Shown here: positions 46,550 through 58,505 of the stretch, piece after piece
How positions within the stretch are numbered: position 1 is the first letter of the stretch
How the letters are laid out: each line of letters opens with the position of its first letter
NCBI GenBank assembly: GCA_009760855.2
Contig: WPIO01000020.1
Coordinates: forward strand, 5,589,501 to 5,653,500
Direction of reading: 5' to 3'
Source: Cristatella mucedo
Lineage: Eukaryota; Bryozoa; Phylactolaemata; Cristatellidae
DNA length: 64,000 bases
Program-made: the position numbers and the translations under genes
Notes under the pieces: model-generated
What the model was told of the DNA's origin: nothing
Seen by the model: only the letters and a program-made list of their open reading frames with translations
Databases searched by the model: none

Positions 46550-46680
46550 TCATTCGAGAGTTTCAGGACGATAGTTCGTGAAGCACGAAAACTCGTTAGA
46601 AAGATTGTGTTCGTGTCTTGGTCGAAACGAGATGGGACGCACTGAGAGCAGTTTCAACGCAAGCTCCTCCATCACAGAGC
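46550..46680 (-). CDS. EEF1AKMT1: EEF1AKMT1 last coding exon
   Basis: eEF1A lysine methyltransferase 1 (N6AMT2 family), C-terminal exon. Acceptor tacctttgtag ends at 46,681. The exon takes up phase 1 from the exon at 50,508 and reads GSVMEELALKLLSVRPISF, then RPRHEHNLSNEFSCFTNY, ending in TGA at 46,550-46,552. This matches the family C-terminus (MEEQAAELLGV, then FVPRHTRNLANEFRCYVNY in the human protein, from memory). It is shorter than 60 codons, so it is easy to miss. The intron to the previous exon is 3.8 kb and holds LINE-B, SINE-1 and SINE-2 relics. Confidence 0.93.
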
Positions 46681-47156
46681 CTACAAAGGTAAGCGCAAAG
46701 GTCACAGCGCCAATGGGCTACACTCGTGGTACAGACGTAATTCTTTCAAAAGTTGCGAGGCCAAAATAACTAAAAGGCCGAACATAACCACGTTTACGGT
46801 TTGACACAACCGAGTTGGACACATTCGGGCAAGACTCTTTAATGCACTTTGTTGTAGCAGTCTCCAAGCCGCCTGGTCAAACCCCGGCATGGCACTCAAA
46901 TTGACGTAATGAACATGCACTGCAGGCAATAAAAATATACAGCAGCAGGCAGGAAATACTTCAGGCAGCCGCACCCAACAATACACTGTAATCGAGATCT
47001 AGACAATGCAGTCATCCGAAAAACCACATGCAAAGTTCCATATGGTGGCTAGAGTAAGTCTACAGCTAGAACATTATCCCTGGGAACGGATGCACACTTG
47101 CAAACACACATATATAAACACTAGCACACATAAACATACTAAAATAAACAGACACA

Positions 47157-47158
<2 letters not shown>

Positions 47159-47189
<31 letters not shown>
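47159..47189. repeat. (CA)n microsatellite
   Basis: Pure CA run within a longer CA-rich region from 47,100. Confidence 0.9.
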
Positions 47190-47191
<2 letters not shown>

Positions 47192-47484
47192 GTACAGAAA
47201 CACAAACATCTATGCACAAAAGCATGCACATTTTCATCCATGGGGCGTTATTATAGAAGATTTAGCTAGCCCTGCTATGCTAACAAATCTGGTCATTGCC
47301 CATTCTCAAGCTAAACTGCAACGTAGTTGTCCCATATCAATCTATCCAACTACGCGTCAGTCATCTTCGTCCACAGCTTCCACCTAGACCAAGTTTGGAT
47401 ATTTTCACAGCATACGATACCATTGCATTCCAATTAGATCGTATATGTCAAGCAACATTCCAAGTCAAAGACATAGGCATGGAT

Positions 47485-47880
47485 GCGGTCATTTGGAGAC
47501 CGTGCCTTTAGTTCGTATGTTCCCAAAGCCTATAACTCAACCCCCCCCCCCACCTTCATCACGACATCTCCTGACTCGTCCACATTTTTAGGAAACTAAA
47601 ATGCATCTATTTATTGCAGCATTTAGTAGGTCCCTGTGATTCGACTTGTACGTGTTTATGCTTGCTGGCACTATGCATGCTGCCACTAACCATATTTTCC
47701 TGCTGACCCTGTGCCTGACACCCCTAACCATGTTCTGCTTGCTGTCATTGAGCAAGCTAACACTAACCATTCGACCCTGCTTACTTTACAGCAAATGCAA
47801 AGCACCTAGTAAGATATTGAGTTCTCCGAGGGCACTTTATCAAATGTATTATTATCATTAGTAGTATTATTATTAGGCAT
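47485..47880 (+). mobile_element. LINE-B 3' end with C-terminal codons
   Basis: tttggagaccgtgcctttag and ttcgtatgttcccaaagcct, a C run (about 47,540-47,550) grown inside the ORF, then the 3' UTR, hairpin (gatattgagttctccgaggg) and ATT tail. It lies in an EEF1AKMT1 intron, antisense to the gene. Confidence 0.85.
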
Positions 47881-48175
47881 CAGTGGCAAATGCAGCCATA
47901 TTTGTCACTATTGCAAGTGGGGAACCGCCGATAGGTTTACGATTATCGCCCATTTCCAGTCGATATTGTATTATCACGAAACCAGCAAGCTTATCCACTC
48001 GTCTAATATTTTAGGCATTTTGCTCTGTTTACATTCCACATGATGCACGACGAATCGGCACATTTGCACAGGGTACCATTATCCAACCATGCAATCAACC
48101 AGCCGGCACCTCATAAATTTGCCCCATAAACTTTCAGTTACCACGTAGTCAACTAGCTTTGCCTTAAAAAACATA

Positions 48176-48298
48176 ATTCATTTGTATAGCGCCCAAAGAG
48201 AACTTAATCTCTATCCAGGCGCTTCACATATGACTCGGGGCTCGAGCCCACGACCTCAGCCAGACCTTGGTCGGGGCGAGCACCTTAACGGCTAGCTC
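48176..48298 (-). mobile_element. SINE-1 copy
   Basis: atagcgcccaaagagaactt, then ccaggcgcttcacatatg, B box ggggctcgagccc, and accttggtcggggcgagcac to the A box. Truncated just at the head. It lies in an EEF1AKMT1 intron, in the same orientation as the gene. Confidence 0.88.
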
Positions 48299-48879
48299 CC
48301 TTAGAGCCGATTTTGACAAAACTCTGCCTTAGAAAACCAAAATAAACCTAGCATAGCAAAGAAATACAAGTGGGTGGCCAGGTGGTGGTGTATAAGGTGG
48401 TGTACACTTGTGAGCTCCTTCTCAAATCGACTCGGAACGATGTTGCCAGGTAATGCCTATTTTTGACTAACGAAATACCAGAGCTTTTCGCTACACTAAA
48501 ACCTCAAGAAGCCGTTCAAAGCATAATCTTCTCCGTCATTTGCTTTGCCACAGCAGGATCTGTCGCAATCACATTTTTAATAAGCCCTTCGTTCGTCTAT
48601 GCTTAGCACTGGATTATGTGATGCACTCTATCTCGTTTCCTTTCTCCATGGAAATGCTCAAATTAGGCATACACAGCACCTGAATAACTACAGATTTCAA
48701 TCAAGGAAATGTAGTTAGTGTCTTCGCTGTATGCATACAACTCATGTAGCGTGACAAATTAGAATACTACAGGTAAACTATTACCCAACCTTTAGAAAGG
48801 GGTCAAATTTGCCTATAGATGGAGCAAATTCTGGGGGGTGACCTCTTCCACAAAATGGCCTTCAAGGTTGCCATCAATA

Positions 48880-49034
48880 AATAATAATAATAATAATTCA
48901 TTTATATAGCGCCCCAAGAGAACTTAATCTCTATTCAGGCGCTTTACATATGCCTCGGGGCTCGAGCCCACGACCTCAGTCAGACCTTGGTCGGGGCGAG
49001 CACCTTAACTGCTAGACCAAACCAGCTCGGCAAT
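48880..49034 (-). mobile_element. SINE-1 copy, full length
   Basis: Complete copy with (aat) tail at left, the tail hairpin tatagcgccccaagagaact to ctattcaggcgctttacat, B box, A box and head end ccaaaccagctcggcaa. It shares its tail and ATT repeat with LINE-B. Confidence 0.93.
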
Positions 49035-49885
49035 ACCACAGGATAGCACAAAGTGTTGAGCTCTGTACATGTATTGACAGCAAGCAGCATAGTTCGCCGC
49101 TCCCGGTGTGTGGGTTGAGCTCAAGGCACACTAGAAATCGTTGCATCCGGATGGAATTCTGTGGGATCGGTCTGGGTTTGGCTCCGGTGAAAGGCTCTGT
49201 TGCTGACCAAAAAATAAGCACCTAGGGAATACCTTCAATAGGGCCCGAATAGTTCTATTAGCACAGCAGCCCCAACCAATCCTCAGAATAGAGCCCTACG
49301 GCATACAAGAGAATGAGGCCTACTTCGAGTCCCTAAGCCAATTACAGTGCATAGCTATTTTGCTGCTCTGAGACATCGACCCACAACTCAGAAACTAGAG
49401 CCATAATCTTATATTAAGAAAACTTGCTTTGAAATAATGGCAAATGCTTGTTCTTTTTCGATCACTTCCGAGATCTTATGGTGGCCACAGCTAAACACTT
49501 TTTTCGAATCTAGCTGAACACTTTTTTCGAACCTGGCTACGTGCTGTGCATCAGCTTAACTGGGTATGCAGCTTTTTCAAAGACACTTTCGGCCCGAGGA
49601 GAGGCAATGCAAAGAGTTTCTCCGGGGCGCTGGCTGAGTTTTGAGACATCAGTCTGAGAATAGCGTCGGCCTTGAAGCAACCTAATGTTGCCTACACATC
49701 CTTGCTTGCTTAGCTGATATTTGAATTATTCGCTACACCAATACACTGGAATTAGTGCTGAATAGATACTGTATACTGTGTCATAAACTAAGCTTAATCC
49801 AATAGAATCCAACCAAAGTACCGAAATCCTTTAGCACCGAATAAGGGAACAATGGTGCCGGTTTATTTACCGGCCTCATTAAGAG
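49035..49885. other. EEF1AKMT1 intron, no feature
   Basis: Unassigned intronic DNA. The ORF at 49,012-49,221 partly lies in SINE-1 and is not supported. Confidence 0.45.
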
Positions 49886-50305
49886 TAATGATAATAATAA
49901 TACGTGCGCATAGCACTATAGCGCCCTCATACAACTGAATGTCTTTCTAGGCACTTTACAGATGCTGTATATAAAGCATTACCAAATGATTGGTGGTAAA
50001 ATCTGCAAGCAGCAGGCACAGTGTAAGCAAAGACATGCACATATTGGACGGATAACAAAGACCCACCAAATGCTGTAATAAACAGGTGTGTTTAAACTTC
50101 ATTTTAAATGTCGCCATGTCATGAGACGTTGTGACAAGCGTCAGTAGTGAGTTGTAGGCTTTGGGAGTATGAGAAGTAAAGGCACGGTCTCGAGCAGGTT
50201 TTGAGGCTCGTACGAAGTATGGCTAAACGATTCGAGTCAAAATAGGGGGTTGTACGATTCTTCGCCTGGTGGGGAAGTAGTTATGATAGATAGGCTAGAG
50301 CATTA
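49886..50305 (-). mobile_element. LINE-B 3' end with C-terminal codons
   Basis: Antisense ATT tail, hairpin (actatagcgccctcatacaa), 3' UTR and the end of the RT ORF to the YLSDLLPHQ-like region (gattcttcgcctggtgggga). Confidence 0.82.
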
Positions 50306-50314
50306 ATATACACC

Positions 50315-50460
50315 TTCCAGAGCACCTTAACGGCTATCACCTCCATTTTCAGCAGGCAATAAAGCATTGCCTGCTGCAGGACTCAAAAACATATCCTAGA
50401 GCTTGTAATGCCAGCACCTTGCCCCTGGGCTACGACCCGGTGGAAAGGATCGGTTCAAAA
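50315..50460 (-). mobile_element. SINE-2 relic
   Basis: caccttaacggctatcacct, then ggcaataaagcattgcctgc and caccttgcccctgggctacgac, in the order expected for an antisense SINE-2. The B box is decayed (gactcaaaaac). It abuts the EEF1AKMT1 exon within about 50 bases. Confidence 0.6.
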
Positions 50461-50507
50461 TTATTACAGCAGTGTTCCTTCCAGATCTATAAATCCTTTG
50501 TACGCAC

Positions 50508-50776
50508 CTGTGCAAACGATGATCTTGTCTTTAGCCAGGAAGCGAATGGTAATGGCAGTCTTGGTGAGACACTCGTCAGACAAGAAAGGGGGATCAGCAA
50601 CAACGACATCGAACTTGTTCTTCCACTCTTTCGGGAGGTTAAGCGGCTCACGGTAGTCGTAGAACAGGTAGTCATCACCGAAAGCGCTGAATCGGGTGTC
50701 GTATTCCAAGCATACTGCCGTTGTGGTCAGCGATTGCATTGCCTTGAACAAGCTTGGGCAGCTCAAACACGCGATC
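50508..50776 (-). CDS. EEF1AKMT1: EEF1AKMT1 middle exon with catalytic DPPF motif
   Basis: Transfers methyl groups from S-adenosylmethionine to a lysine of elongation factor eEF1A in the cytosol; family known from human EEF1AKMT1 and yeast Efm5. Acceptor tttgcttcag ends at 50,777; donor cag|gtgcgt is at 50,507. The exon reads IACLSCPSLFKAM, then LEYDTRFSAFGDDYLFYDY, then FDVVVADPPFLSDECLTKT and FLAKDKIIVCTG. DPPF is the nucleotide/substrate motif of this class, written DPPY in the human protein. Phases join to exons at 60,165-60,247 (phase 2) and 46,550-46,680 (phase 1). The three exons give 160 residues; the human protein has about 214, so about 50 N-terminal residues are missing. A TTG-start ORF at 50,464-50,766 is only part of this exon plus intron. 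Confidence 0.95.
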
Positions 50777-51254
50777 CTGAAGCAAACATCCTGTTACCGT
50801 CATCTGGCAACACAAAAGCCAAGCAAGGCAGCATTTAGCAAAAATCCTAGAGAGCACAATGACGGGTAGACGAATCCGACAGTCAGCCATCGAGAAATGC
50901 CAGCCACTGTGATAACGACTCAATCGGGTGAGATCTGGATTACAGCCAAGCAGCTTTGCACAGCAACCTTCGAGCGGCACCCTCTGAGCAATGTGCTCTC
51001 ACAAAGGTCTTGCTCTCTTCATCTCAAACTGAGCTCGCGAACTACTAGTGTAGAGGCGTAGCAAATGAGAAGCTCTGCGCGAGCAGTATTAAAGCAAGGA
51101 ATTAAAAAGAAGAACCCACACGAGCGTTCAATGACAGACCACAGAAAACTAATCACACGGAGGTCTGATGCATTGTACCACACTTGGGTACTAAGAGGGC
51201 TAAACCAGTCAGCTATCGAAAGTTCCCAGTATAACCCAGCCCTGTGTTTAAATA

Positions 51255-51610
51255 TTTTGAGCTAAAGGTGTAGTGACCATGACTAGCAGGATTTTTCAAA
51301 AAAAGTACCTGACTGGCCCGGCAGTGTGCAGTATGCTGCTGCAAAATATAAGGACCCCTGTACTGCATATTAGAACTTTGAAATCCAACTTGCTTGACCA
51401 ACCATAACTTGACACAAGTACTTTAGACGAATCCTGTTTGCTGCTGGTGCAGTAGCCCAGCCAGTCGCCAGATTTAAACCACATAGAACAATTATAGAAC
51501 AATATCGACAACTGGCTGAGGTGGAGGCTGTTTAGCATACACTAGTAGCCAGCCTTAACAGTAAAACTCAAGCTCACTGGAATGTGCTAGAGCAGATGAG
51601 AAAATGAGTG
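51255..51610 (+). mobile_element. Tc1/mariner transposase C-terminal relic
   Basis: One frame reads PSQSPDLNHIEQL, stop, NNIDNWLRWR, matching the Tc1-family SPDLNPIEHLW block that carries the last catalytic acidic residue; then LVASLNSKTQAHWNVLEQMR, the usual transposase C-terminus. Stops and frameshifts upstream; no inverted terminal repeat found. It lies in the 9.4-kb EEF1AKMT1 intron, antisense to the gene. Confidence 0.75.
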
Positions 51611-51630
51611 CATGTGCTAGAGCAGATGAG
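51584..51630. repeat. Short tandem duplication at the Tc1/LINE-A joint
   Basis: atgtgctagagcagatgag occurs twice, about 30 bases apart, the second copy immediately before the LINE-A begins. Confidence 0.85.
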
Positions 51631-52335
51631 ACTGCTTCTACAGCTGGCCATCACGTCCGATCCTTATCTAAGATAAGGAGCTGTCTTCCACAGTGGCTTG
51701 CAAACAATGTAACTAGCTCCTTAGTTCAGTCTAGGCTTGATTCTTGTAATTCCCTATTGGCTGGGCTACCAAAGAAAGCAACTAGGCCACTGCAGCTGCC
51801 TTTGAATATGGCTGCAAGGCTAGTTTTCAAGTCCCAGAAGTTTGACGATGGGTCTCCTTTGCTAAAAGAGTTAGGATGGCTGCAGTTGATCAACGGATAC
51901 AGAGCAAAGTTTTTACGCTGACCCACAAAGCCTGCCACGGCTTGGCTCCTCCAAACCTAGCTGAACTTCTGCACCAATTTCAGCCTCCTCGTGCCCTCAG
52001 GTCCTGTATTGACAAGAAATTAGCTGTTCCATTCTTCTGCTTAAAGACCGTTAGCTATAGAAACTAAAGCTCTGCAGATCCTAGACTGTGGAACTCGCTT
52101 CCGCAATTCCTAGGCAATGACAAATACTCTACTGTGGCCGACTATGGCTCATCCTTTCCAGGAGTCCTGTGCTGCTACTTCCATGCTACTCACTACCTCA
52201 GTTGCTCTCCTGACTCTGCTATGCTTCCCACTTTCTCTTTGCTGTGTGAGATAAAGTGTCTTGGCTACCGAACGCGTAAAACGCAGCGGCTTCTATGCCT
52301 GGCCAGACAAGGGAGGTCATAAAGACCGGTGATGG
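51630..52335 (+). mobile_element. LINE-A 3' half
   Basis: 5'-truncated copy: actgcttctacagctggcca, RSLSKIRSCLPQWLANNVTS, SRLDSCNSLLAGLPKKATRP, LKELGWLQLINGY, then AELLHQFQPPRALRSC and the 3' end near cataaagaccggtgatggg. Frames broken in at least four places. Confidence 0.85.
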
Positions 52336-52344
52336 GACGTCATC

Positions 52345-52530
52345 ACACCAGATAAATAAAAAAGAAAGGTTAGCTAATTTAACAGCCTCATTTACAGAGC
52401 AGCACAAGAGCTTTAACAGCTATCAGCACTGCTTGCAATGAGCAATATATGATCGCCCACTGCAGGAGCCGAAAACTGCAACCTGGTCCAAGTGAGCAAA
52501 CACCTTCGCCCTAGGCTAAGACCCAGGGGT
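52345..52530 (-). mobile_element. SINE-2 relic
   Basis: aaataaaaaagaaaggttag, then ctaatttaacagcctcattt, gctttaacagctatcagcac, gatcgcccactgcagg, and ccttcgccctaggctaagac. Decayed antisense copy directly after LINE-A. Confidence 0.7.
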
Positions 52531-54420
52531 ATATGTACCAGATGCATATGTGCCTGCTTTCAGGCAGACACATAAAATATTTTCACCAGCTTTGCACAAC
52601 TTATCAGGTAGGCCTGGCATTACAGGAAACCTTGTTACTACCCGAACGAATTTTCAGCTGCAGCAGCGACACTGCAAGCATTTTCTTTCTACTGAGAGCA
52701 AAGTGGTGGCCCAAAAAATCCATGCCTCCTAGAAGTTAACAGAAATCAGAAACCTTGCTGTTTTACAGAAATCGTGGCCGTTAAACACCACCATAGGTAA
52801 TATTTACAAGAAGAAGCAACAAATGAACCAAATTATGCATGCAGCCACCTGGTTAGTTTAACAGTTATAGAAAAATCTGAAAATTAATTTGTTTGGCAGT
52901 TTCAGGTGGATGTGAAAACAGTTGCGTTTTCAAAGGATAGTTTTTGGCAGCACAATCCGAACACGGTAAGAGGTTTTGTATGCATCAGGTATCGCCTTTT
53001 AGAAAAAAATACTTCATAACGACTATGCTGCGCAACAATTCGTTTGAGACTTCCTGTTGTGCTCATGAATTTGCAGACATAGGCCAGACCTGATTTGACA
53101 ATATGGAAGAAATCGGTAGTGCTGCAAGAGCAAGAGGCCAGCCAACCATGTTTCCAGATTAAAAAGAGCTGAAGAGCATTATAAACCAACTAATACAGTG
53201 CAGTTTATTTATAGATTGAGCGAACTTTCGGCAATGAGCAGTGCCCATAGCAGCTGAATCGGTGCCATTACTTGGTCGTTTGGCAAAGAGCCATCTCAAT
53301 TCCTCTCATTCGTCTATGGGCACTATGCACATACATAGCCGAAAGTGTGCTAGCTCTATGAACAAACGATGGCACATTAGCCGGTATAAACCTGCTCAAG
53401 AAGTCTTGGCAAATACCAGAGATGTCAAACTGTGGTGACAACACCTGGTAAGAAAACCAACGAGCTAGCATGCACGATGTATTAAGGATATACCAAATTC
53501 ATGCTAATCATATGATCTGAGGTAATTTCATTAGTCTGCAGTCCACGATATACTGAAATATCTGTCTTCCTTCATCTTCGTTGACCAGGGTGCCTACCAC
53601 CGGTTGCAACGCCAGCCAAATTGATTGGCACTATAAACCAACCTGAGAGATTTCTCTACCAAGCTAGTTTTAAAAGCCTAGAGCAAGTTCACCCACGAGT
53701 GTAACTAAATCCAGAGCTTAGAAGCCTGGTAGGTGAAAGTCTGATACCTGGCAGCCTTGAGACGCTGCTAATCAAAACATGTTCATTGAACCCTCGGGAG
53801 TGCAGAAACCAGCTTGTAGTCATAAACAAGGACAGCTACAAGGGAGAGAGTTCGACCTTTGCAACTCATGCAAATCAAAATATGTGTCTTACACTGAATT
53901 TGCTTTCTGACTCAATTAGTGAGCATCTTTTAGCAACTGATTGAAGACTAGAACTGGCTGTTTTAGAACTAGCTGTTTTTGTCAACAAGACTGGTCACCC
54001 AGTTCAAGAACGACTTCGATGGCTGGCACAGTAAGGAGACTGCTACTGCATAGCTACAAGCCCGATCATCCCATGCACAACAAGTCGCAGTGGCTCAAGA
54101 AAGTACACACATGCGCAAGCTTCCGCATGCACACACACGCACACACGTGTGCTTAATTCACTAGCTTGCTCACTCACACACATACATACAGGAACGGCCC
54201 CAGCTAAGTCAGTCACCAGACAGTGCAAGCTAACAGCTGGAGCTGCATTACATGTGTTCACTTCTTTCCTAGAGCCTAACAGGACTATAGTTCTGCCTAA
54301 TCTGGTTTGCCCTGGTTTTGCCTAGACGTAATGTGCTCGCCATTAACGACCAAGATCTATCATTCTAGAGCCCTGCAGCATATGTAAAGAGAGCTCACTT
54401 CAGACACCTAACTTAATGAA

Positions 54421-54456
<36 letters not shown>

Positions 54457-56230
54457 TAATATATACTTAAATGGCTTTAGCCGTAGGGCTCTGCAATACA
54501 AAACCACTAAGCTATTCTATGATTGGGCATACTCCACACTCTAGTCTGTTAAAAGCCTTTGCAGCCAAACACAGGAATTCACTATAGAACAGAAGATTGC
54601 AGGAAATAAAGTTAATTTCCCAGCAAGTACAACCGTAGGTACTTGAGCATGGACATAAGTTGGCTGGCCCATAGCTTTGATATCAGAAACGATCCTGCCG
54701 GCATATGCAGGTACTACGGCCCCTAGCCTGAATGAACAAAGATAACAAGCATCTTAATTAAACAACATGCATCGGCGATTTCCTGATTGCAGAGCTAGTT
54801 CGCATAGCAGCAAATGACTCAGCTGACACTTCAAACAGCAGAACTCAGCTATAAACTGTTGTTTGCATTTCCAAGAAGAGCTATTTACCCGGGAGCTGGT
54901 TCGGTGTGTTTCCTTCAGCCTAGCTGCAGCCAGCCAGCAGTTGACCTCTGCACCGGGCTGCTAATGAGGACCAGTAATGTTTATGTTCCAGTGGTGTGAG
55001 CACAAAGAGAGCTCAAACCTGGATTGAGCTTGGAAGCTCAATAACGCTGTGCATGATGGCAAAAGAAACTAATGCCCTACAAGCAGTTGCATGCGGATTT
55101 GCAACAACAAATGCTACCTTGTTTCATAAAGCCAACTTTGACCAAATGCCCAAATCTGCAAACATGAGTTCTGGGGCTACAGCTGATTTAGTAAGAAGTG
55201 ATGACACAATTCATGGTTCTAGACATTAGTGGTACCAAGCAAACTGGTGAACTCGAACAGCTGCTTACTGTCTGCCGGGTGAAAACCCTTGAACTACTGT
55301 ACAATTGGCCTGTTGGATTATACATTGTCGAAGCAAAGAAGGAAGTTGCAAGTCAAAGGAAGTGAAATTGCGTGAATGAAAGACAAAAGCAGTGTGTGAG
55401 ATGGAAACCTGTATTCACATCTTAGCATGCAGCACCATTAATACAGGTAGCAACTGCTAGTACGTGATCCACAAGGAGCCAATGCTAAAACATGAAACAG
55501 ACTCTCAACTGCAACTATGGCTGTGTCGACCTAGCGCCAGCCGAAACCTTTTCAGTATTACAAATCTTGCAGTTCATAATTCTCTAGCAAGAGGAACCTG
55601 CAGCTAGCTGAATTAGGCTTAAATGACGATCTCTAATAGGCCTTTGACTTGATCCCAAGAGACCAGTAGAGCAAGGAATGCTTATTAAAACTTTAATAAT
55701 GGTAATCTATATATTGAGGATTCTATAGCTCGGAGCATTACTTGATAGCAGCCCGAGGTGGCACAATGAAAGCTTTAATAACTGTATTCAATGTGACTCA
55801 ATCACAACCTCTACAGTACAGTCAGCAACCATAATGGCCACAACTTCTTGGGTGACTTAGCCGAGGGTGTTCTGCCTAGTAGGACTGCCACGAGAGGCAT
55901 CAGCCAGCTTCAGCAAGTAGAAGGGAGCTTGTATTCTACGTTATTAAGGGGCATCCACGATAATCTAGTGTTGCTGCTTTCAGTCATAAGTAAAGATATA
56001 GCAAGGTACGATCAATTAGACCCTAAGCACATGCAGCCTGTCTCACAGGCATGATCTCTGATCAAAACTGTTGGCTGGTACCCACCAGGAGCTACGAATT
56101 TTCAGACCATAACGTAGAGCAGCAGTTTAATTACTATGAACAAAAGTATGCAGTTTGTGAGGTTTGTTCTGGCTGTGTGAGCTACTTTGGATGAAGCTAC
56201 AAAGACTATGTGGATCCTACTCTGGAGACC
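52531..56230. other. EEF1AKMT1 intron, mostly unassigned
   Basis: 3.7 kb with CA/TG-rich patches (54,100-54,190) and a (TA)n run at 54,421-54,452. Several 60-95-codon ORFs on both strands show no motif. Two plus ORFs at 54,814-55,229 and one at 55,848-56,054 look random. Confidence 0.4.
54421..54452. repeat. (TA)n microsatellite
   Basis: Pure TA run. Confidence 0.93.
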
Positions 56231-56239
56231 TTATATAGC

Positions 56240-56595
56240 AAACTCAAAGCCGAAGCGGCATTCCCTATGCAATGGGTAGCCAAGAGACTTCATCTCACAC
56301 AACAAAGAGAAAGTGAGAAGCATAACTGAGTCAGGAGAGCCGTTGAAGTAGTAAGTAGCATCGACTTAGCAGCTACGGGCAGCTGGAAAGGGTATTCCAT
56401 AGTCGGCAGCAGAAGAGTGATGTCGTTGCAAAGGAATTATGGGAGTGAGTTCCATAGTCTAGGAACTGCAGAGCTGGTCACCAATGGTCTTTAAGGAGAG
56501 CAATGGAACAGCTAATTTATTCTCCATGCAGGACCCGAGGGCACGAGGAGGCAGAAACTGGTGTAGCAGTTCAGCTAGGTATGAAAGACTCTAAG
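56240..56595 (-). mobile_element. LINE-A C-terminal fragment
   Basis: Antisense: gagacttcatctcacacaac, then aaagagaaagtgagaagcat, gaattatgggagtgagttcc, ctggtgtagcagttcagct. It matches 900-1,210. Confidence 0.85.
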
Positions 56596-57032
56596 GGCAG
56601 GTGGAATTAAGGTTAGTTTCTTTTCAGCCATCACCGGTACATTCCAAAAGGTCGTTGGACAAACCAGAAACTACCAATGAAGTTATCAGACAGCTCGGAT
56701 GTATGCCAACCCCAGAGTAAAGCCTTAGAGTGGAATCTATATCGTACGATCAATCAACCATGCTGTTGTTCACCACAACAAGGCAAGTAAACAAAAACAA
56801 AACTCAATACATACTTGCAGCTTTAAAGCAGCTTTTGTGGCTGCTACTCAGGTCGGGTAACAAGGGGATTTCCATGATGCCGAGCATATTACAGTTGAGA
56901 ACAGCATGTGAAAATATGTATTCATAGCCAACAAAGATATATTGTTGATATGCATATATTTAATATGATTCTGATTTAATATGATTCTGCAAAACTGCGA
57001 TTCCTAATGAACTCCCATATCAGCCCGAGTAA

Positions 57033-57186
57033 TTGAGACCATTTGGTCCAGCGGTTAAGATGTTCGCCCTGACCAAGGTCTGGCTGAGGTCGTGGGCTCG
57101 AGCCCCGAGGCATATGTGAAGCACCTGAATAGAGATTAAGTTCTCTTAGGGTGCTATACGAATGAATTATATTATATTATTATTTG
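57033..57186 (+). mobile_element. SINE-1 copy, near full length
   Basis: A box (tggtccagcgg), B box (gggctcgagcccc), body, tail hairpin (gcacctgaatagagattaag to tctcttagggtgctatac) and ATT-rich end. Confidence 0.92.
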
Positions 57187-57861
57187 TTAAAATTCCCTGC
57201 TGTCTCCTGTGCTGAAGCATTCTACAAAGTCTTAATTTTACTAAAAGGTGGGTTGCTGATGTAGGCCGAACATTCCACCTCAGCTCACTGTAGATGTCGT
57301 CTCATAAATGTTCTCTGAGGTACGAATCCCGCCACTGGCTAGGTCACTGAATCAACACCCCGCCCACTATTTAAAAGAAAAATGCTTCATTATTCTGGCA
57401 GGGTGCTTAGGGTCACTATCTTGCTGCCCACTACAACGAGCCCCAAGCTAGGTATCTTCACCACTGCAATCTAACTTCCATGACCACCTATAGAAACGTG
57501 TTCGTCCATGCAACCTTTGATCACATACAGAGCTGAAACACATTTTTCGGCAAAGTACTTCTAAACAAACATTTATTTGCCACCAACTTTACTTGAGGTT
57601 GAAGGTAGTCATTCCGTCATCGCCTCGTCTTCCCTTCGGCTAACTCTCATGAACAGCTTAACATTACCAAATATACTAAATTAGCAGTTGTCTGCACATA
57701 AAACTGAATTCCAGTCTGCCATCCAAACGGAATGATCGAGAGCCTACCAGAAACTGTCTGATAAATGACGAAAGAAGGAGCTAAAGAGAAGAAGCTTGTT
57801 TTGGCAATTACCCAGAAGATGCCACTCTTAGCTAGCCTTCTACAGACAAAAGCATTGTTAA

Positions 57862-57980
57862 TGTGATCGCCCTGACCAAGGTCTGGCTGAGGTCGTGGGC
57901 TCGAGCCCCGATGCACATGTGAAGCGCCTGAATAGAGATTAAGTTCTCTTGGGGCGTTATAAAAATGAATTATAATATCA
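57862..57980 (+). mobile_element. SINE-1 copy, 5' truncated
   Basis: Starts at gatcgccctgaccaaggtct just after the A box; B box and tail hairpin (agcgcctgaatagagattaa to gttctcttggggcgttata) intact. 5' truncation fits copying from the 3' end by a LINE enzyme. Confidence 0.9.
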
Positions 57981-58214
57981 ATTCACGTGGCGCTCATGTA
58001 CGACTGTGCAAGGTCTCGAAGTGTGGCAGTTCTATCCGGCAGTACTACCATCTTTAGGAGCCGGTCAAACCTGGCGTCTGTCTTTTGTAGCTGGCCATAT
58101 CCAGCTCGAGTCGCTGATCCACTTCCTGTATATTCGCTGTTACAAATCAACCAAGTCGACCAAATCAGCTACACGGCCAAGACCACCAAATTTAGCAACA
58201 AAACACGACAAGTA

Positions 58215-58505
58215 CTAGGGCCAGCTTAGACAAGGATCGCATCCAAGTTGATTCGTGCATTTATGACAGCCAGTCTCGACTTCTGCAACTCACTACTTGC
58301 AGTCTTCCAACCTGTGCACTAACTCGCTTACAGTTAATGCAAAACTCGGCAGCTAGGATCGTCAGCTGCTAAGCCACATTACACCACTTATCTCCGACCT
58401 GCACTAGCACCCTATCAAGCAGCATATCGACTTTAAAGTTTTTTTGCTCCCTATTTTTTGCTCCCTATTCATTCTCTTGCACCGGCTTGCTAATCGGCTA
58501 CATGA
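58215..58505 (+). mobile_element. LINE-B RT C-terminal fragment, decayed
   Basis: Frames read FMTASLDFCNSLLA and an ISDLHW-like block, ending in an SLAPAC-like segment. No 3' end. Confidence 0.65.

Noticed and set aside
48880-49034. Functional tRNA gene at the A/B-box sequence
   Set aside because: A and B boxes are those of SINE-1; no acceptor stem pairing, and the sequence continues into the LINE-type tail.
54814-56054. Three plus ORFs of 61-77 codons in the EEF1AKMT1 intron
   Set aside because: No motif, no splice context and no mutual phase relation; probably chance ORFs in DNA of moderate GC.
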